Below, piece after piece: positions 15,503 through 23,288 of a DNA stretch of 24,895 nucleotides (the stretch's first letter is position 1; every line of letters begins with the position of its first letter). The notes under the pieces are model-generated. The model was given only the letters and a program-made list of their open reading frames with translations. It did not search any database and was not told the origin of the DNA. Location: assembly GCA_016218905.1 (NCBI GenBank), contig JACRCS010000246.1, positions 1 to 24,895 on the forward strand. The letters run 5' to 3'. The translations under genes and the position numbers were made by a program. This DNA is from Deltaproteobacteria bacterium. GTDB lineage: Bacteria > Desulfobacterota_C > Deferrisomatia > Deferrisomatales > JACRMM01.

Positions 15503-15839
15503 GGGGCCTCCTTTGGCGGGCATCGTGCCGGGTCCACGCCCTGAGATGGGAAAGAGAATACAAGTCCGGCTGAGGGTCGGAAGCGAGGCGGAGCCGTTCC
15601 AGCCCCGGGTCCGGCTCGATCCCGAGCCTAGAAGCCCCGATCGGTGCGGCGATGGGGGGGATGCCCCTTTTGCGGGAGGGAGAAGTGCCCAGTCGCTGTA
15701 AGGCAAAACGGGACGGACGGCAAAGGAAGCCGGAATTCAGGCGCGACCGGCGCGGGGGACAGATTCTGCGGACGGGCACTCGGGTCACTCGGGAGAGGCC
15801 GGTGGCGGCCGCCGCTGGGATCGGTTACGATCCCGGCCC
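15503..15839. other. Divergent intergenic region, no gene seen
   Basis: No credible coding frame is present. It must hold the promoters of the leftward oxidase and the rightward Ste24 gene, but neither is clear. Two direct nonamers, CACTCGGGT (15777-15785) and CACTCGGGA (15786-15794), are a short version of the repeats seen elsewhere. A palindrome GGGATCG/CGATCCC (15817-15834) ends six bases before the Ste24 start and could mask its ribosome-binding site. Confidence 0.6.
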
Positions 15840-17078
15840 ATGAAGTACGCCGCTCTGCTTGCCTTCCTCGTCGTCGCCGCCTTCGGCTACGTCCTCCGCC
15901 TCCTGAATCTGCGGTACCTGAGGGAGCACGGGCACGAGGTCCCGCCGGAGTTCGAGGGCCAGGCCGATCCCTCCCTGCTCGCGAAGACCTCCGACTACAC
16001 CGTCGACCGGACCCGCGCCGGCATGTTCGAGTCGCTCTTCGACGACGTCGTGCTGCTCGTCTTCCTCTTCGGCGGCGTGGCCGCCGGCTACGACGGATGG
16101 ATCGCCGCCCGCTCGTCGTCCTTCTTCCTCTCGGGCATCCTCTTCTTCCTCGGGCTCGTCTGGGCGAAGACCTTCCTCGGGATCCCCTTCGACCTCTACT
16201 CGACCTTCCGCATCGAGAATCGCTACGGTTTCAACACCACGACCGGGAAGCTGTGGCTCGCCGACTTCGTGAAGTCGCTCGCGGTCTCTTCGGTGCTCCT
16301 CGCCATCCTCGCCGCGGCCGCGCTGGGGCTCATCGCCTGGAGCCCGGAGCGGTGGTGGCTCTGGGTCTGGGCCTTCTTCGTCGGCTTCAGCGTGCTGCTC
16401 CTTTTCCTCTCGCCCTACGTCATCGAGCCCCTCTTCTTCAAGTTCGAGCCGGTCCGCGAGGAGGGCCTGGAGGAGGAGATCCGGGGCATCGCCGAGAAGG
16501 CCGGCCTCAAGGTGAGCCGGATCTTCCAGGTGGACGCCTCCCGCCGGAGCAAGCACTCCAACGCGTACTTCAGCGGCATCGGGAAGGTGAAGCGGATCGT
16601 CCTCTTCGACACGCTCCTCGCGCAGATGACCCACGCGGAGATCCTGGCGGTGCTCGCCCACGAGATGGGGCACTGGAAGAAGCGCCACGTCCTGAAGCGC
16701 CTCGGCCTGACGGCCGGCACGGCGCTCATCGCGCTCTGGCTCGCCTTCCGGCTGCTGCGGTGGGGCGGGCTCCCCGGCGTGATCGGGCTCGACTCGGCCT
16801 CTCCCTATCTCCAGTGGGTGATCCTCGGCTTCCTCGGCACGATCGCGAGCTTTCCCGTGGGCCCGCTCTTCGCCGCCCTCTCGCGTCGCGACGAGCGCGA
16901 GGCGGACCGCTACGCCGCCGAGCTCACGGGTTCGCCCGAGGCGCTGGCCTCGGCCCTGCTCAAGCTCTCCCGCGAGACCCTCGCCAACCTCCACCCCCAC
17001 CCCCTCTACGCGGAGGTGTACTACTCCCACCCGCCGGTCACGGAGCGGGTGCGGGAGCTCCGCGCCCGAGCCCGATGA
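15840..17078 (+). CDS. Membrane zinc metalloprotease, M48/Ste24 (CAAX protease 1) family
   Basis: The 412-residue integral membrane protease resembles Ste24/CAAX prenyl protease 1. In bacteria such enzymes are thought to act in membrane-protein quality control. Hydrophobic segments lie at about 1-20, 68-84, 95-113, 147-166, 172-191, 288-305 and 322-345. HEMGH (274-278) supplies two zinc ligands and the catalytic glutamate. E354 in EREADRYA supplies the third ligand. FRIENRYGFNTTT (123-135) and SNAYFSGIGKVKRIVLFDT (240-258) are also family features. It ends in an ATGA overlap with the phosphoesterase gene, so the two are co-translated. There is no clear Shine-Dalgarno sequence at the start, but the N-terminal hydrophobic helix supports the chosen ATG. 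Confidence 0.88.
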   Translation: MKYAALLAFLVVAAFGYVLRLLNLRYLREHGHEVPPEFEGQADPSLLAKTSDYTVDRTRAGMFESLFDDVVLLVFLFGGVAAGYDGWIAARSSSFFLSGILFFLGLVWAKTFLGIPFDLYSTFRIENRYGFNTTTGKLWLADFVKSLAVSSVLLAILAAAALGLIAWSPERWWLWVWAFFVGFSVLLLFLSPYVIEPLFFKFEPVREEGLEEEIRGIAEKAGLKVSRIFQVDASRRSKHSNAYFSGIGKVKRIVLFDTLLAQMTHAEILAVLAHEMGHWKKRHVLKRLGLTAGTALIALWLAFRLLRWGGLPGVIGLDSASPYLQWVILGFLGTIASFPVGPLFAALSRRDEREADRYAAELTGSPEALASALLKLSRETLANLHPHPLYAEVYYSHPPVTERVRELRARAR

Positions 17079-17536
17079 CCTTCGGGGTCATCTCGGACAC
17101 CCACGGGCTGGTGCGCCCGGAGGCGCTGGCGGCGCTCGCCGGCGTGGACCGCCTCCTCCACGCCGGCGACATCGGCGGTCCCGACGTCCTGGCCATTTTG
17201 GAGACCGTGGCGCCCGTGACGGCGGTGCGGGGGAACACCGACGGCTCCGCGTGGGCTCTCGGCCTCCCCCGGACCGAGACGGTGGAGGCGGAGGGCCACC
17301 TCCTCTACCTCCTCCACGACCTCGGCCAGCTCGACCTCGATCCGGCTGCCGCGGGCCTCTCGGTCGTCATCCACGGGCACTCCCACGCCCCCCGCAGTGA
17401 AAACTTCGGGGGCGTCCTCTACCTGAACCCCGGCAGCGCCGGCCCCCGCCGTTTTCGTCTGCCCGTCAGCGTGGCGAAGCTCGTCGTGGAAACGGACCGC
17501 CCTCCGAGCGCCGAGATCGTCCACCTCCGTCTGTAG
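17075..17536 (+). CDS. YfcE/MJ0936-type metallophosphoesterase
   Basis: This small calcineurin-fold phosphodiesterase has 153 residues, the usual length of the family. The metal-binding motifs are in order: D8 and H10 (VISDTHG), D32 (HAGDIGG), N54 (GNTD), H81 and GHSH (101-104, preceded by H100). LYLNPGS (115-121) is a typical closing motif. The ATG at 17075 overlaps the Ste24 stop as ATGA. Related enzymes hydrolyse artificial phosphodiesters, and the physiological substrate is generally unknown. The pairing with a membrane protease does not reveal it. Confidence 0.9.
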   Translation: MTFGVISDTHGLVRPEALAALAGVDRLLHAGDIGGPDVLAILETVAPVTAVRGNTDGSAWALGLPRTETVEAEGHLLYLLHDLGQLDLDPAAAGLSVVIHGHSHAPRSENFGGVLYLNPGSAGPRRFRLPVSVAKLVVETDRPPSAEIVHLRL

Positions 17537-17556
17537 TCCTCAGTCACCAGGAGTAG

Positions 17557-17573
17557 GGTGGGCTCCGCCCACC
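17557..17573. repeat. Palindrome downstream of the phosphoesterase gene
   Basis: GGTGGGC (17557-17563) and GCCCACC (17567-17573) are complementary with a TCC loop, 20 bases after the stop. No T-run follows. The octamer GTAGGGTG precedes it and recurs at about 17634. It may be a transcript-end stem or a dispersed hairpin. Confidence 0.4.
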
Positions 17574-17729
17574 AAGAGGGGGTTCCGGGGAGATCGGCCT
17601 TCACGCCTCTCCTCAGCCCCGTCCGACAAGACGGTAGGGTGAGGGTGACAAAAACGAAAGATTCCGGTAGCCCGGCCCCGGTGGGGGCGCTCTCTCCGGC
17701 GCGGCGCCGTTGTTGCATCGAGCCGTTGT

Positions 17730-18487
17730 ATGACGCGACGGATGCTGGGACTGACAGTGGCGGCCCTCCTCGGCCTGGGCCCGGCCGCTTGGGCGGCGGA
17801 GGGGGAGCTCGTCGTCTCGGCCGCGGCGAGCCTCACGAACGCCTTCCGAGCCGTGGGTCAGGCCTTCGAGAGGGCGAACCCCGGAAGCAAGGTGACCTTC
17901 AACTTCGCGGCGTCCGGCACGCTCCTCCAGCAGCTCGACAAGGGGGCGCCGGTGGACGTCTTCGCCCCGGCAGGCCGGGAGTCGATGGACAGGGCCGAGG
18001 GGCGGGGGCTCGTGGAGCGCGAGAGCCGGCGAAACTTCGCCCGGAATCGCCTGGTCCTCGTCGTGCCGTCGGACTCGAAGCTCGCGGTGGGCTCCGTCGC
18101 CGACCTCGCAAGGCCGGAGGTGAGACGCATCGCGGTCGGCGATCCCCCGTCGGGCCCGCGGGCCAGTACACCCGGCAGAGCCTCCGGGCGGCCCGGCTCT
18201 GGGACGCCCTGGCACCCAAGTACATCCCGGGCAACTCGGTGCGTCAGGTGCTCGAGTACGTCTCCCGCGGCGAGGTGGACGCTGCCTTCGTCTTCTCGAC
18301 GGATGCCGCCGCGCGGAGGGAGAAGGTCCGGGTCGTCGGCGTAATCCCCGGCCACGAGCCGATCGTCTACCCCGTGGCGGTCGTCCGGGGATCCGCCCGA
18401 CAGCCGCTGGCCAGGCAGTTCGTCGCTTTCGTCTCAGAGGCCGAGGCCCAGCGCATTCTGGCCCGGTTCGGTTTCCAGGCTCCGTAA
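17730..18487 (+). pseudogene. modA: Molybdate-binding protein ModA, interrupted by a single-base frameshift
   Basis: This is the periplasmic binding protein for molybdate or tungstate. The first frame gives a signal peptide (MLGLTVAALLGLGPAAWA) and LVVSAAASLTNAF, then FNFAASGTLLQQLDKGAPVDVFAPA and AVGDP up to about 18150. From about 18152 the homology continues in the frame one base back: PAGQYTRQSLRAARLWDAL, then YIPGNSVRQVLEYVSRGEVDAAFVF, then PIVYPVAVV. Restoring one base near 18153 would give the family sequence DPxSVPAGQY, and the repaired protein would have 252 residues. All else appears intact and modC and modB are whole, so this is either a sequencing or assembly error in a G/C run or a very recent mutation. 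Confidence 0.85.
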
Positions 18488-18511
18488 CCGCATCGACGGA
18501 GAAGATTCGGC

Positions 18512-19246
18512 ATGCGCCTCTCGGTGGACATCGAAAAGCGGCTCACCTCGCGCGGCGGGCGCAGCTTCAGCCTGCGGGCGTCCTTCACGTCCGAGGAGGA
18601 CTTCGTGGTCCTCTTCGGCCCTTCGGGCTCGGGCAAGAGCCTGACGCTCCAGGCCGTCGCGGGCCTCGTCACGCCCGACGCGGGGCGGATCGCCGTCGGC
18701 GGCGAGGTGTTCTTCGACGCCGCCGCCCGGATCAACGTCCCCGCCCGGAGGCGCGAGATCGGCTACGTCTTCCAGGACTACGCCCTCTTCCCCCAGCTCA
18801 CCGTGGCGCAGAACGTGAGCTTCGGATTGAGGGGGTTCTGGCCGCGCCGGCTCACCGCGCTCGAACAGCGCCGCGTCGACGAGGTGCTCGACATCTTCGA
18901 GCTGCGGCCCCTGGCCGGCAGCTTCCACCGGGACCTCTCCGGCGGACAGCGCCAGAGGGTTGCCCTCGCCCGCGCCCTCATCCGCAACCCCAAGCTCCTG
19001 CTCCTGGACGAACCCTTCTCCGCCCTCGACCCCCTCCTCCGGGCGCGAATGCGGAGCGAGTTCCTGAAGATCCAGGCCCACTTCCGGGTGCCGGTGATCG
19101 TCATCACCCATGACCCCGAGGACGTCGACATCCTGGCCGAGACGCTCGTCGTCTACGACAGCGGCCGGGTCAGCCGGGTCATGCGAAGCCGCCGGGAGGC
19201 GCAGGAGCGGCTGCCGCTGGCCCTGGCCGGATTGCAGCCGGCGTAG
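18512..19246 (+). CDS. modC: Molybdate ABC transporter ATP-binding protein, short form
   Basis: This ATPase subunit energises molybdate uptake. It has 244 residues: Walker A GPSGSGKS (36-43), Q-loop Q88, signature LSGGQRQR (142-149), Walker B LLLLDE (162-167), D-loop SALD and switch H200. It ends after the ATPase domain and lacks the C-terminal molybdate-binding (TOBE) domain of the roughly 350-residue E. coli ModC, so regulation by bound molybdate is not expected. GGAGAAG precedes the ATG. It follows modA by 24 bases and precedes modB by five, an A-C-B order rather than A-B-C. Confidence 0.88.
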   Translation: MRLSVDIEKRLTSRGGRSFSLRASFTSEEDFVVLFGPSGSGKSLTLQAVAGLVTPDAGRIAVGGEVFFDAAARINVPARRREIGYVFQDYALFPQLTVAQNVSFGLRGFWPRRLTALEQRRVDEVLDIFELRPLAGSFHRDLSGGQRQRVALARALIRNPKLLLLDEPFSALDPLLRARMRSEFLKIQAHFRVPVIVITHDPEDVDILAETLVVYDSGRVSRVMRSRREAQERLPLALAGLQPA

Positions 19247-19251
19247 CCGCC

Positions 19252-19908
19252 GTGGACCTCGCCCCCCTCACCCTCACGCTCAAGGTCGCGGGCGTCGCCA
19301 CGGCCACCGCCCTCGTCGTCGGGGTCGCGGCTGCCTACGGGTTGGCCAAGACCCGGTTCTGGGGCAGGGACCTGTTGGACGCGGTCGTCACGCTCCCGAT
19401 GGTCCTGCCTCCCACCGTGCTCGGTTACTACCTGCTCGTGCTCCTCGGGCGGAAAGGGTGGCTCGGCGCCTGGCTCGAGCACTCCTTCGGGTTCTCCCTC
19501 ATGTTCAGTTGGCAGGGCGCGGCGGTCGCCTCGGCGGTCGTCTCCGTACCTCTCGTCTTCAAGAGCGCGCGAGCGGCGTTCGAGGGCGTCGACTCGCAGC
19601 TCGAGCACGCGGCCCGCACCCTCGGCCTCTCGGAGCCCGCCGTCTTCGCCCGCGTCTCACTCCCGCTCGCCTGGCGGGGGATCCTCGCGGGAACCATGCT
19701 CGCCTTCGCCCGAGCGATGGGCGAATTCGGCGCCACCCTCATGGTCGCGGGAAACCTGCCGGGCAAGACCCAGACCCTTTCGCTCGCCATCTACTCCGCC
19801 GTCGAAGCCGGCAACGAGGCCCTGGCCGCGAACCTCGTCGCGATCACATCGGTCGTGTGCGTGTGCGTGCTGGTGGGATCGGGAAAGCTGCTGCGGAGCC
19901 TGGCCTGA
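19252..19908 (+). CDS. modB: Molybdate ABC transporter permease
   Basis: This membrane subunit forms the channel for molybdate entry. It has 218 residues with about five membrane segments, close to the usual ModB size. TLPMVLPPTVLGYYLLVLLG (47-66) is a ModB hallmark. The EAA loop is in LEHAARTLGLSEPAVFARVSLP (about 117-138), and ARAMGEFGATLMVAGNLPGKTQTL follows. The GTG at 19252 lies five bases after modC. The stop codon TGA forms part of the loop of a perfect stem-loop (19897-19918) that leads into heptamer repeats. Confidence 0.9.
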   Translation: MDLAPLTLTLKVAGVATATALVVGVAAAYGLAKTRFWGRDLLDAVVTLPMVLPPTVLGYYLLVLLGRKGWLGAWLEHSFGFSLMFSWQGAAVASAVVSVPLVFKSARAAFEGVDSQLEHAARTLGLSEPAVFARVSLPLAWRGILAGTMLAFARAMGEFGATLMVAGNLPGKTQTLSLAIYSAVEAGNEALAANLVAITSVVCVCVLVGSGKLLRSLA

Positions 19909-19918
19909 GGGCCAGGCT
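19897..19918 (+). terminator. Stem-loop with the modB stop codon in its loop
   Basis: AGCCTGGCC (19897-19905) and GGCCAGGCT (19910-19918) pair perfectly around TGAG, which includes the modB stop. GTTATCGG and the heptamer hairpin follow. The likely role is ending the mod transcript, though there is no classic T-run. Confidence 0.5.
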
Positions 19919-19923
19919 GTTAT

Positions 19924-19976
19924 CGGTTGTCGGTTGTCGGTTGTCAGTACAACCGACAACCGAGAACCGAAAACCG
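19924..19976. repeat. Heptamer inverted array (perfect hairpin) after modB
   Basis: CGGTTGT occurs three times without change (19924-19944). After a CAGT loop the complementary units ACAACCG, ACAACCG, AGAACCG and AAAACCG follow (19949-19976). The inner 14 bases on each side pair perfectly. The array lies in the convergent gap between modB and the small unknown gene. Confidence 0.85.
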
Positions 19977-19980
19977 CTCC

Positions 19981-20238
19981 TCACGGCTCCGGGGCGTCGC
20001 CGCCGTCGGAGACCACCGCCGGCACGTTCCCGTACCCTTCCACCCAGCCCAGGATCCAGTGATCGGTCTCTTGGAGGAGGAGGTCGATCCCGGTCGCGCC
20101 CGGCCAGTGCTCCTCGTCCACGGACCACCGGAGGCCCCCGCCCGGGTCGCGGACGAGGCAGTCCGTCCGGGCTTCGAACCGGGCTCCCCAGGGAAAGCGG
20201 ATGACGATGCGGTAGGTGCGGCCGAGGATGATGTCCAT
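19981..20238 (-). CDS. Small protein of unknown function (85 residues)
   Basis: I do not recognise this gene. From the ATG at 20238 it encodes 85 residues beginning MDIILGRTYRIVIRFPWGA. A beta-rich, Trp-containing middle has WSVDEEHWPGATGIDLLLQ, then HWILGWVEGYGN, and the tail is acidic. It has no signal peptide or membrane segment. The mix of short hydrophobic strands and sensible codon use suggests a real small soluble protein. A longer frame would start by translating the heptamer array (Asp-Asn-Arg-Gln-Pro repeats), which is not credible. It lies between two heptamer loci, downstream of fusA and the RecA-fold ATPase, with a terminator in between. Confidence 0.55.
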   Translation of the reverse strand: MDIILGRTYRIVIRFPWGARFEARTDCLVRDPGGGLRWSVDEEHWPGATGIDLLLQETDHWILGWVEGYGNVPAVVSDGGDAPEP

Positions 20239-20247
20239 GGGTGTGGA

Positions 20248-20395
20248 CGGTTGTCGGTTATCGGTCGTCGGTTGTCGGTCGTCGGTTACGGCTTGCTGCC
20301 GGTCGTGAGGCGCCATGGCAAGGCGCTTGCCGGACTAGAATAGGCGTAGCCCTTCGTATTCGGAACCGAGAACCGAATACCGAGAACCGAAAACC
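20248..20395. repeat. Inverted pair of heptamer arrays between the ATPase gene and the small unknown gene
   Basis: The left arm (20248-20289) has CGGTTGT, CGGTTAT, CGGTCGT, CGGTTGT, CGGTCGT and CGGTTAC. The right arm (20363-20395) has GAACCGA, GAACCGA, ATACCGA, GAACCGA and AAACC. The 73-base spacer includes GGCAAG/CTTGCC-type complementarity. Read on the minus strand, it runs from the ATPase terminator to nine bases before the small gene's start codon. Confidence 0.85.
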
Positions 20396-20396
20396 A

Positions 20397-20423
20397 CGAA
20401 GGCCGGGTTCTACCCGGCCTTCG
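20397..20423 (-). terminator. Terminator hairpin after the RecA-fold ATPase gene
   Basis: A 12-base arm (CGAAGGCCGGGT, 20397-20408) pairs perfectly with 20412-20423 around TCT. It lies one base beyond the stop codon of the leftward gene. On the minus strand TGGTTTTCGG follows, which is the beginning of the heptamer array. Confidence 0.7.
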
Positions 20424-20424
20424 G

Positions 20425-21111
20425 TCATTTCGAAACGAGCAGGAGGGTGCGGGTGTCGAGGGCGATGGGGGTCCTTCCTCCCGGACCCGCGGGGTTCTTG
20501 AGGACGAGGAGCTCGGTGCTCTCGCCCCGGGGCTCGAGGCCGACGGCAACCTGGAAGAGATCCTCATACGGCGCCACCAGGGCGGCCAGGTCGCCCATCT
20601 CCCGGTGCGTCCTGCACGCCACCCAGACCTTGAGCCCTCTGGACCGCGCGAAGTGGCCCAGCGCCTCAACGGTCGACTGCAGGTCGGTCGAGAGATCGAG
20701 CCCGTCGACGAGCACGACCCGGGGCTGGAAGATCCCCTGCTCGGTAAGATCGTTTAGCCGCTCCTCCAGCTTGTCGACGCTGAAGGCCTGCACCCGGAAG
20801 GTCAGGATCAGCCGGCCTCGCTCGGTCTCTTCCCACACCTCCCGAGCCTTCTCCAGGTCATAGCCCTGGGCCAGGTCGCGGTAGATCTCCTCGTACCAGG
20901 CCTTCACGTGGCTGACGGTCTCACCGATGCTCACGTGGAGGACGGGGCTGCCCCGGAAGATGCTGTCGAGGGCCACCTGGATGAGGAAGGCGGTCTTGCC
21001 CGTCCCGGCGCGGGCCGCGATGAGCCCCATCTGCCCCGGGGCGAGGCCCCCTTCGCGGCTCTGGTCCAGGCCGCGGAGGGGATTCTTGGCGACCATTTCG
21101 TTCTTCAGCAT
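20425..21111 (-). CDS. RecA-fold ATPase (DnaB/KaiC-like) of unknown function
   Basis: The 228-residue cytoplasmic protein is built on a single RecA-type ATPase core. PLRGLDQSREGGLAPGQMGLI (11-31) leads into Walker A ARAGTGKT (33-40). LHVSIGETVSHVKAWYEEIY (58-77) follows the first strands. Walker B is VVLVDG (132-137), and VWVACRTHREMGDL (162-175) is a sensor-like strand. Similar single-domain proteins occur in delta-proteobacteria without known function. I chose the ATG at 21111 because AGGAGC lies seven bases upstream. A TTG at 21149 is a possible longer start. It follows fusA by 56 bases on the same strand and probably shares its promoter. It is too short to be a replicative helicase. Confidence 0.72.
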   Translation of the reverse strand: MLKNEMVAKNPLRGLDQSREGGLAPGQMGLIAARAGTGKTAFLIQVALDSIFRGSPVLHVSIGETVSHVKAWYEEIYRDLAQGYDLEKAREVWEETERGRLILTFRVQAFSVDKLEERLNDLTEQGIFQPRVVLVDGLDLSTDLQSTVEALGHFARSRGLKVWVACRTHREMGDLAALVAPYEDLFQVAVGLEPRGESTELLVLKNPAGPGGRTPIALDTRTLLLVSK

Positions 21112-21167
21112 GCGATAGCTCCTGTCGGAGAGCCGTACGAGAGCGCCCAAAGGGTCGCGCTCCCGGA

Positions 21168-23258
21168 TCAGGCGGCCGCCGACTTCTTGAGCTCTTCTTG
21201 ATGTTTCTTCTTGAGCTCTTCCGAAATGCCCTGGGGCACGGGCCGGTACTTGGCGAACTCCATGGTGAACTCGGCCTTGCCCTGGGTGCTGGACCGAAGC
21301 GCCGTGGAGTAGCCGAACATCTCGGCCAGGGGCACCTCGGCCTCGACCACCGAGTAGTGGCCGTCTTCGCTCGTGCCGACGATGATCCCGCGACGTTGGT
21401 TGAGGGTCACCAGCACTTGCCCCTGGAACTCCGAGGGGGTCTCCACGACCACCTTCATGATCGGCTCCAGGATGATCGGCTTCGCCTTTCCGTAGGCTTC
21501 CCGGAAGGCTCCGACACCCGCCTGCTGGAAAGCCATGTCGGAGGAGTCGACGGAGTGGGACGCGCCGTCGTTGATCGTCATCCGGACCCCGGTGATCGGC
21601 GCGCCGATCAAGGAGCCCTTCTTCAGGCAGGAGCGGAAGCCCTTGTCGCAGGAGGGGATGAATTCCCGGGGGATCGAGCCGCCGGTGATGTCGTCGACGA
21701 ACTCGTACTCGCCCTCTTCCAGGGGCTCCATGAAGCCCGCCACCCGGCCGTACTGGCCCGACCCGCCGGTCTGCTTCTTGTGGGTGTAGTTGAAGTCCGC
21801 CTTCTGGGAGATGGTCTCCCGGTAGGCGACCTGGGGCTGTCCGGTGACGACCTCGGCCCCGTACTCCCGCTTCATCCGCTCGACGTAGACGTCGAGGTGG
21901 AGCTCGCCCATACCCTGGATGATGGTCTCGTTGCTCTCCGGATCGATGAAGGACCGGAAGGTCGGGTCCTCTTTCGTGAACCGGTTCAAGGCCTTGCTCC
22001 TGTTGATCTGGGCCTGGTTGTCCTTCGGCGTGATGGAGAGGCTGATGACGGGCTCCGGCACGTGCATGGAGCTCATCGTGTAGCGCAGGCCCTCGCCGCA
22101 GAAGGTGTCTCCGGAGGCGCAGTCGATGCCGAACATGGCGACGATGTCGCCCGCGTTGGACTCGGTGATCTCCTCCATCTGGTCCGCGTGCATCCGGCAG
22201 AGCCGGCCGACCTTGAATTTCTTGCCCGTCCGGGCGTTGACGAGGGTCTCGCCCTTGTCGAGCTTGCCCTGGTAGACGCGGACGTAGGTGAGCTGGCCGT
22301 ACCGGCCGTCCTCCAGCTTGAAGGCGAGGGCGACCGGCGGCTTCGTCGGGTCGACGGAGAGCGGTATCTCGGCCTCGTCGCGCTCGATGTCGAGGGCGAC
22401 GTTCTCCACGTCGGAGGGGCAGGGGAGATACCGGATCACGCCGTCGAGGAGCAGCTGTACGCCCTTGTTCTTGTAGGCCGACCCGATGAACACGGGGGTG
22501 AGCTCTCGAGAGAGGGTCCCCTTCCGGATGGCCTCGTGGATCATCTCCTCGGTCACACGCTCCTCGAGCACGGCTTCCATCAACTCGTCGGAGAACATGC
22601 TCGCGGCGTCCAGGAGTTCCTCGCGCTTCGCCTGCGCGTCGGCGAGAAGGCCGGCGGGGATCTCCGCGTACCGGATCTGCTCGCCGTTGTCGCCGTCGAA
22701 GTAGACCGCCTTCATGGTGACGAGGTCGACGACCCCCTCCATGTCGGCCTCGAGCCCGATCGGGATCTCGACCAAGACCGCGTTCTGGTTGAGTTTTTCC
22801 CGGAGTTGCTGCGTCACCCGGTAGGGGTTCGCGCCCGCGCGGTCGCACTTGTTGACGAAGGCGATGCGGGGCACCTTGTACCGGTTCATCTGCCGGTCGA
22901 CGGTGATGGACTGGGACTGGACGCCGCCCACCGCGCAGAGGACGAGGATGGCCCCGTCGAGAACGCGAAGGCTCCGCTCCACCTCGATGGTGAAGTCGAC
23001 GTGCCCGGGCGTGTCGATGATGTTGACGAAGTGGTCGGCCCACTCGCAGTGGGTGGCGGCGGAGGCGATCGTAATCCCCCGCTCCTTCTCGAGCTCCATG
23101 AAGTCCATGGTGGCCCCGGCGCCGTCCTTCCCCTTCACCTCGTGGATGGCGTGGATCCGGTTCGTATAGAAGAGAATACGCTCGGTGAGCGTCGTCTTTC
23201 CCGAATCGATGTGGGCGGAGATCCCGAGGTTGCGGATGCGAGAGACGTCGTTGGTCAT
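21168..23258 (-). CDS. fusA: Elongation factor G, mitochondrial-EFG1-like (spdEFG1) type
   Basis: This GTPase drives ribosome translocation. It has 696 residues from the ATG at 23258, preceded by AGAGG and AAGGG; the frame is open to a TTG at 23279. GTPase motifs are AHIDSGKT (15-22), RGITI (60-64), DTPGH (82-86) and NKCD (136-139). The switch region [10 protein letters not shown] (43-52) and [20 protein letters not shown] match mitochondrial EFG1 and the spdEFG1 class rather than the ordinary bacterial EF-G pattern. The domain IV tip region with [11 protein letters not shown] and the C-terminal [25 protein letters not shown] are intact. It stands apart from any rpsL-rpsG cluster and heads its own transcript with a good promoter (23346-23374). 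In organisms with spdEFG1, a second EF-G usually handles ribosome recycling. Confidence 0.93.
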   Translation of the reverse strand: MTNDVSRIRNLGISAHIDSGKTTLTERILFYTNRIHAIHEVKGKDGAGATMDFMELEKERGITIASAATHCEWADHFVNIIDTPGHVDFTIEVERSLRVLDGAILVLCAVGGVQSQSITVDRQMNRYKVPRIAFVNKCDRAGANPYRVTQQLREKLNQNAVLVEIPIGLEADMEGVVDLVTMKAVYFDGDNGEQIRYAEIPAGLLADAQAKREELLDAASMFSDELMEAVLEERVTEEMIHEAIRKGTLSRELTPVFIGSAYKNKGVQLLLDGVIRYLPCPSDVENVALDIERDEAEIPLSVDPTKPPVALAFKLEDGRYGQLTYVRVYQGKLDKGETLVNARTGKKFKVGRLCRMHADQMEEITESNAGDIVAMFGIDCASGDTFCGEGLRYTMSSMHVPEPVISLSITPKDNQAQINRSKALNRFTKEDPTFRSFIDPESNETIIQGMGELHLDVYVERMKREYGAEVVTGQPQVAYRETISQKADFNYTHKKQTGGSGQYGRVAGFMEPLEEGEYEFVDDITGGSIPREFIPSCDKGFRSCLKKGSLIGAPITGVRMTINDGASHSVDSSDMAFQQAGVGAFREAYGKAKPIILEPIMKVVVETPSEFQGQVLVTLNQRRGIIVGTSEDGHYSVVEAEVPLAEMFGYSTALRSSTQGKAEFTMEFAKYRPVPQGISEELKKKHQEELKKSAAA

Positions 23259-23288
23259 TTCCCTTTTCCTCTGCGGCAAAAATGAACC

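Noticed and set aside
15644..17536. Frame giving a 630-residue protein ending in the phosphoesterase
   Set aside because: Only the last 153 residues are protein-like. The rest is the +2 frame of the Ste24 gene. The ATGA junction at 17075 gives the natural start.
17537..17729. ModE-type operator or molybdenum-cofactor riboswitch upstream of modA
   Set aside because: The region is GC-rich with short palindromes only. I see neither the AT-rich ModE palindrome nor the conserved cores of the cofactor riboswitch.
18141..18170. Programmed frameshift in modA
   Set aside because: There is no clear slippery sequence or downstream pseudoknot, and no known ModA uses recoding. A lost base explains it more simply.
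20160..20185. tRNA T-loop-like sequence (GGCTTCGAACCGGGCTCC)
   Set aside because: It lies inside a coding region and has no acceptor, D or anticodon arms around it. I found no tRNA or rRNA gene in the window.
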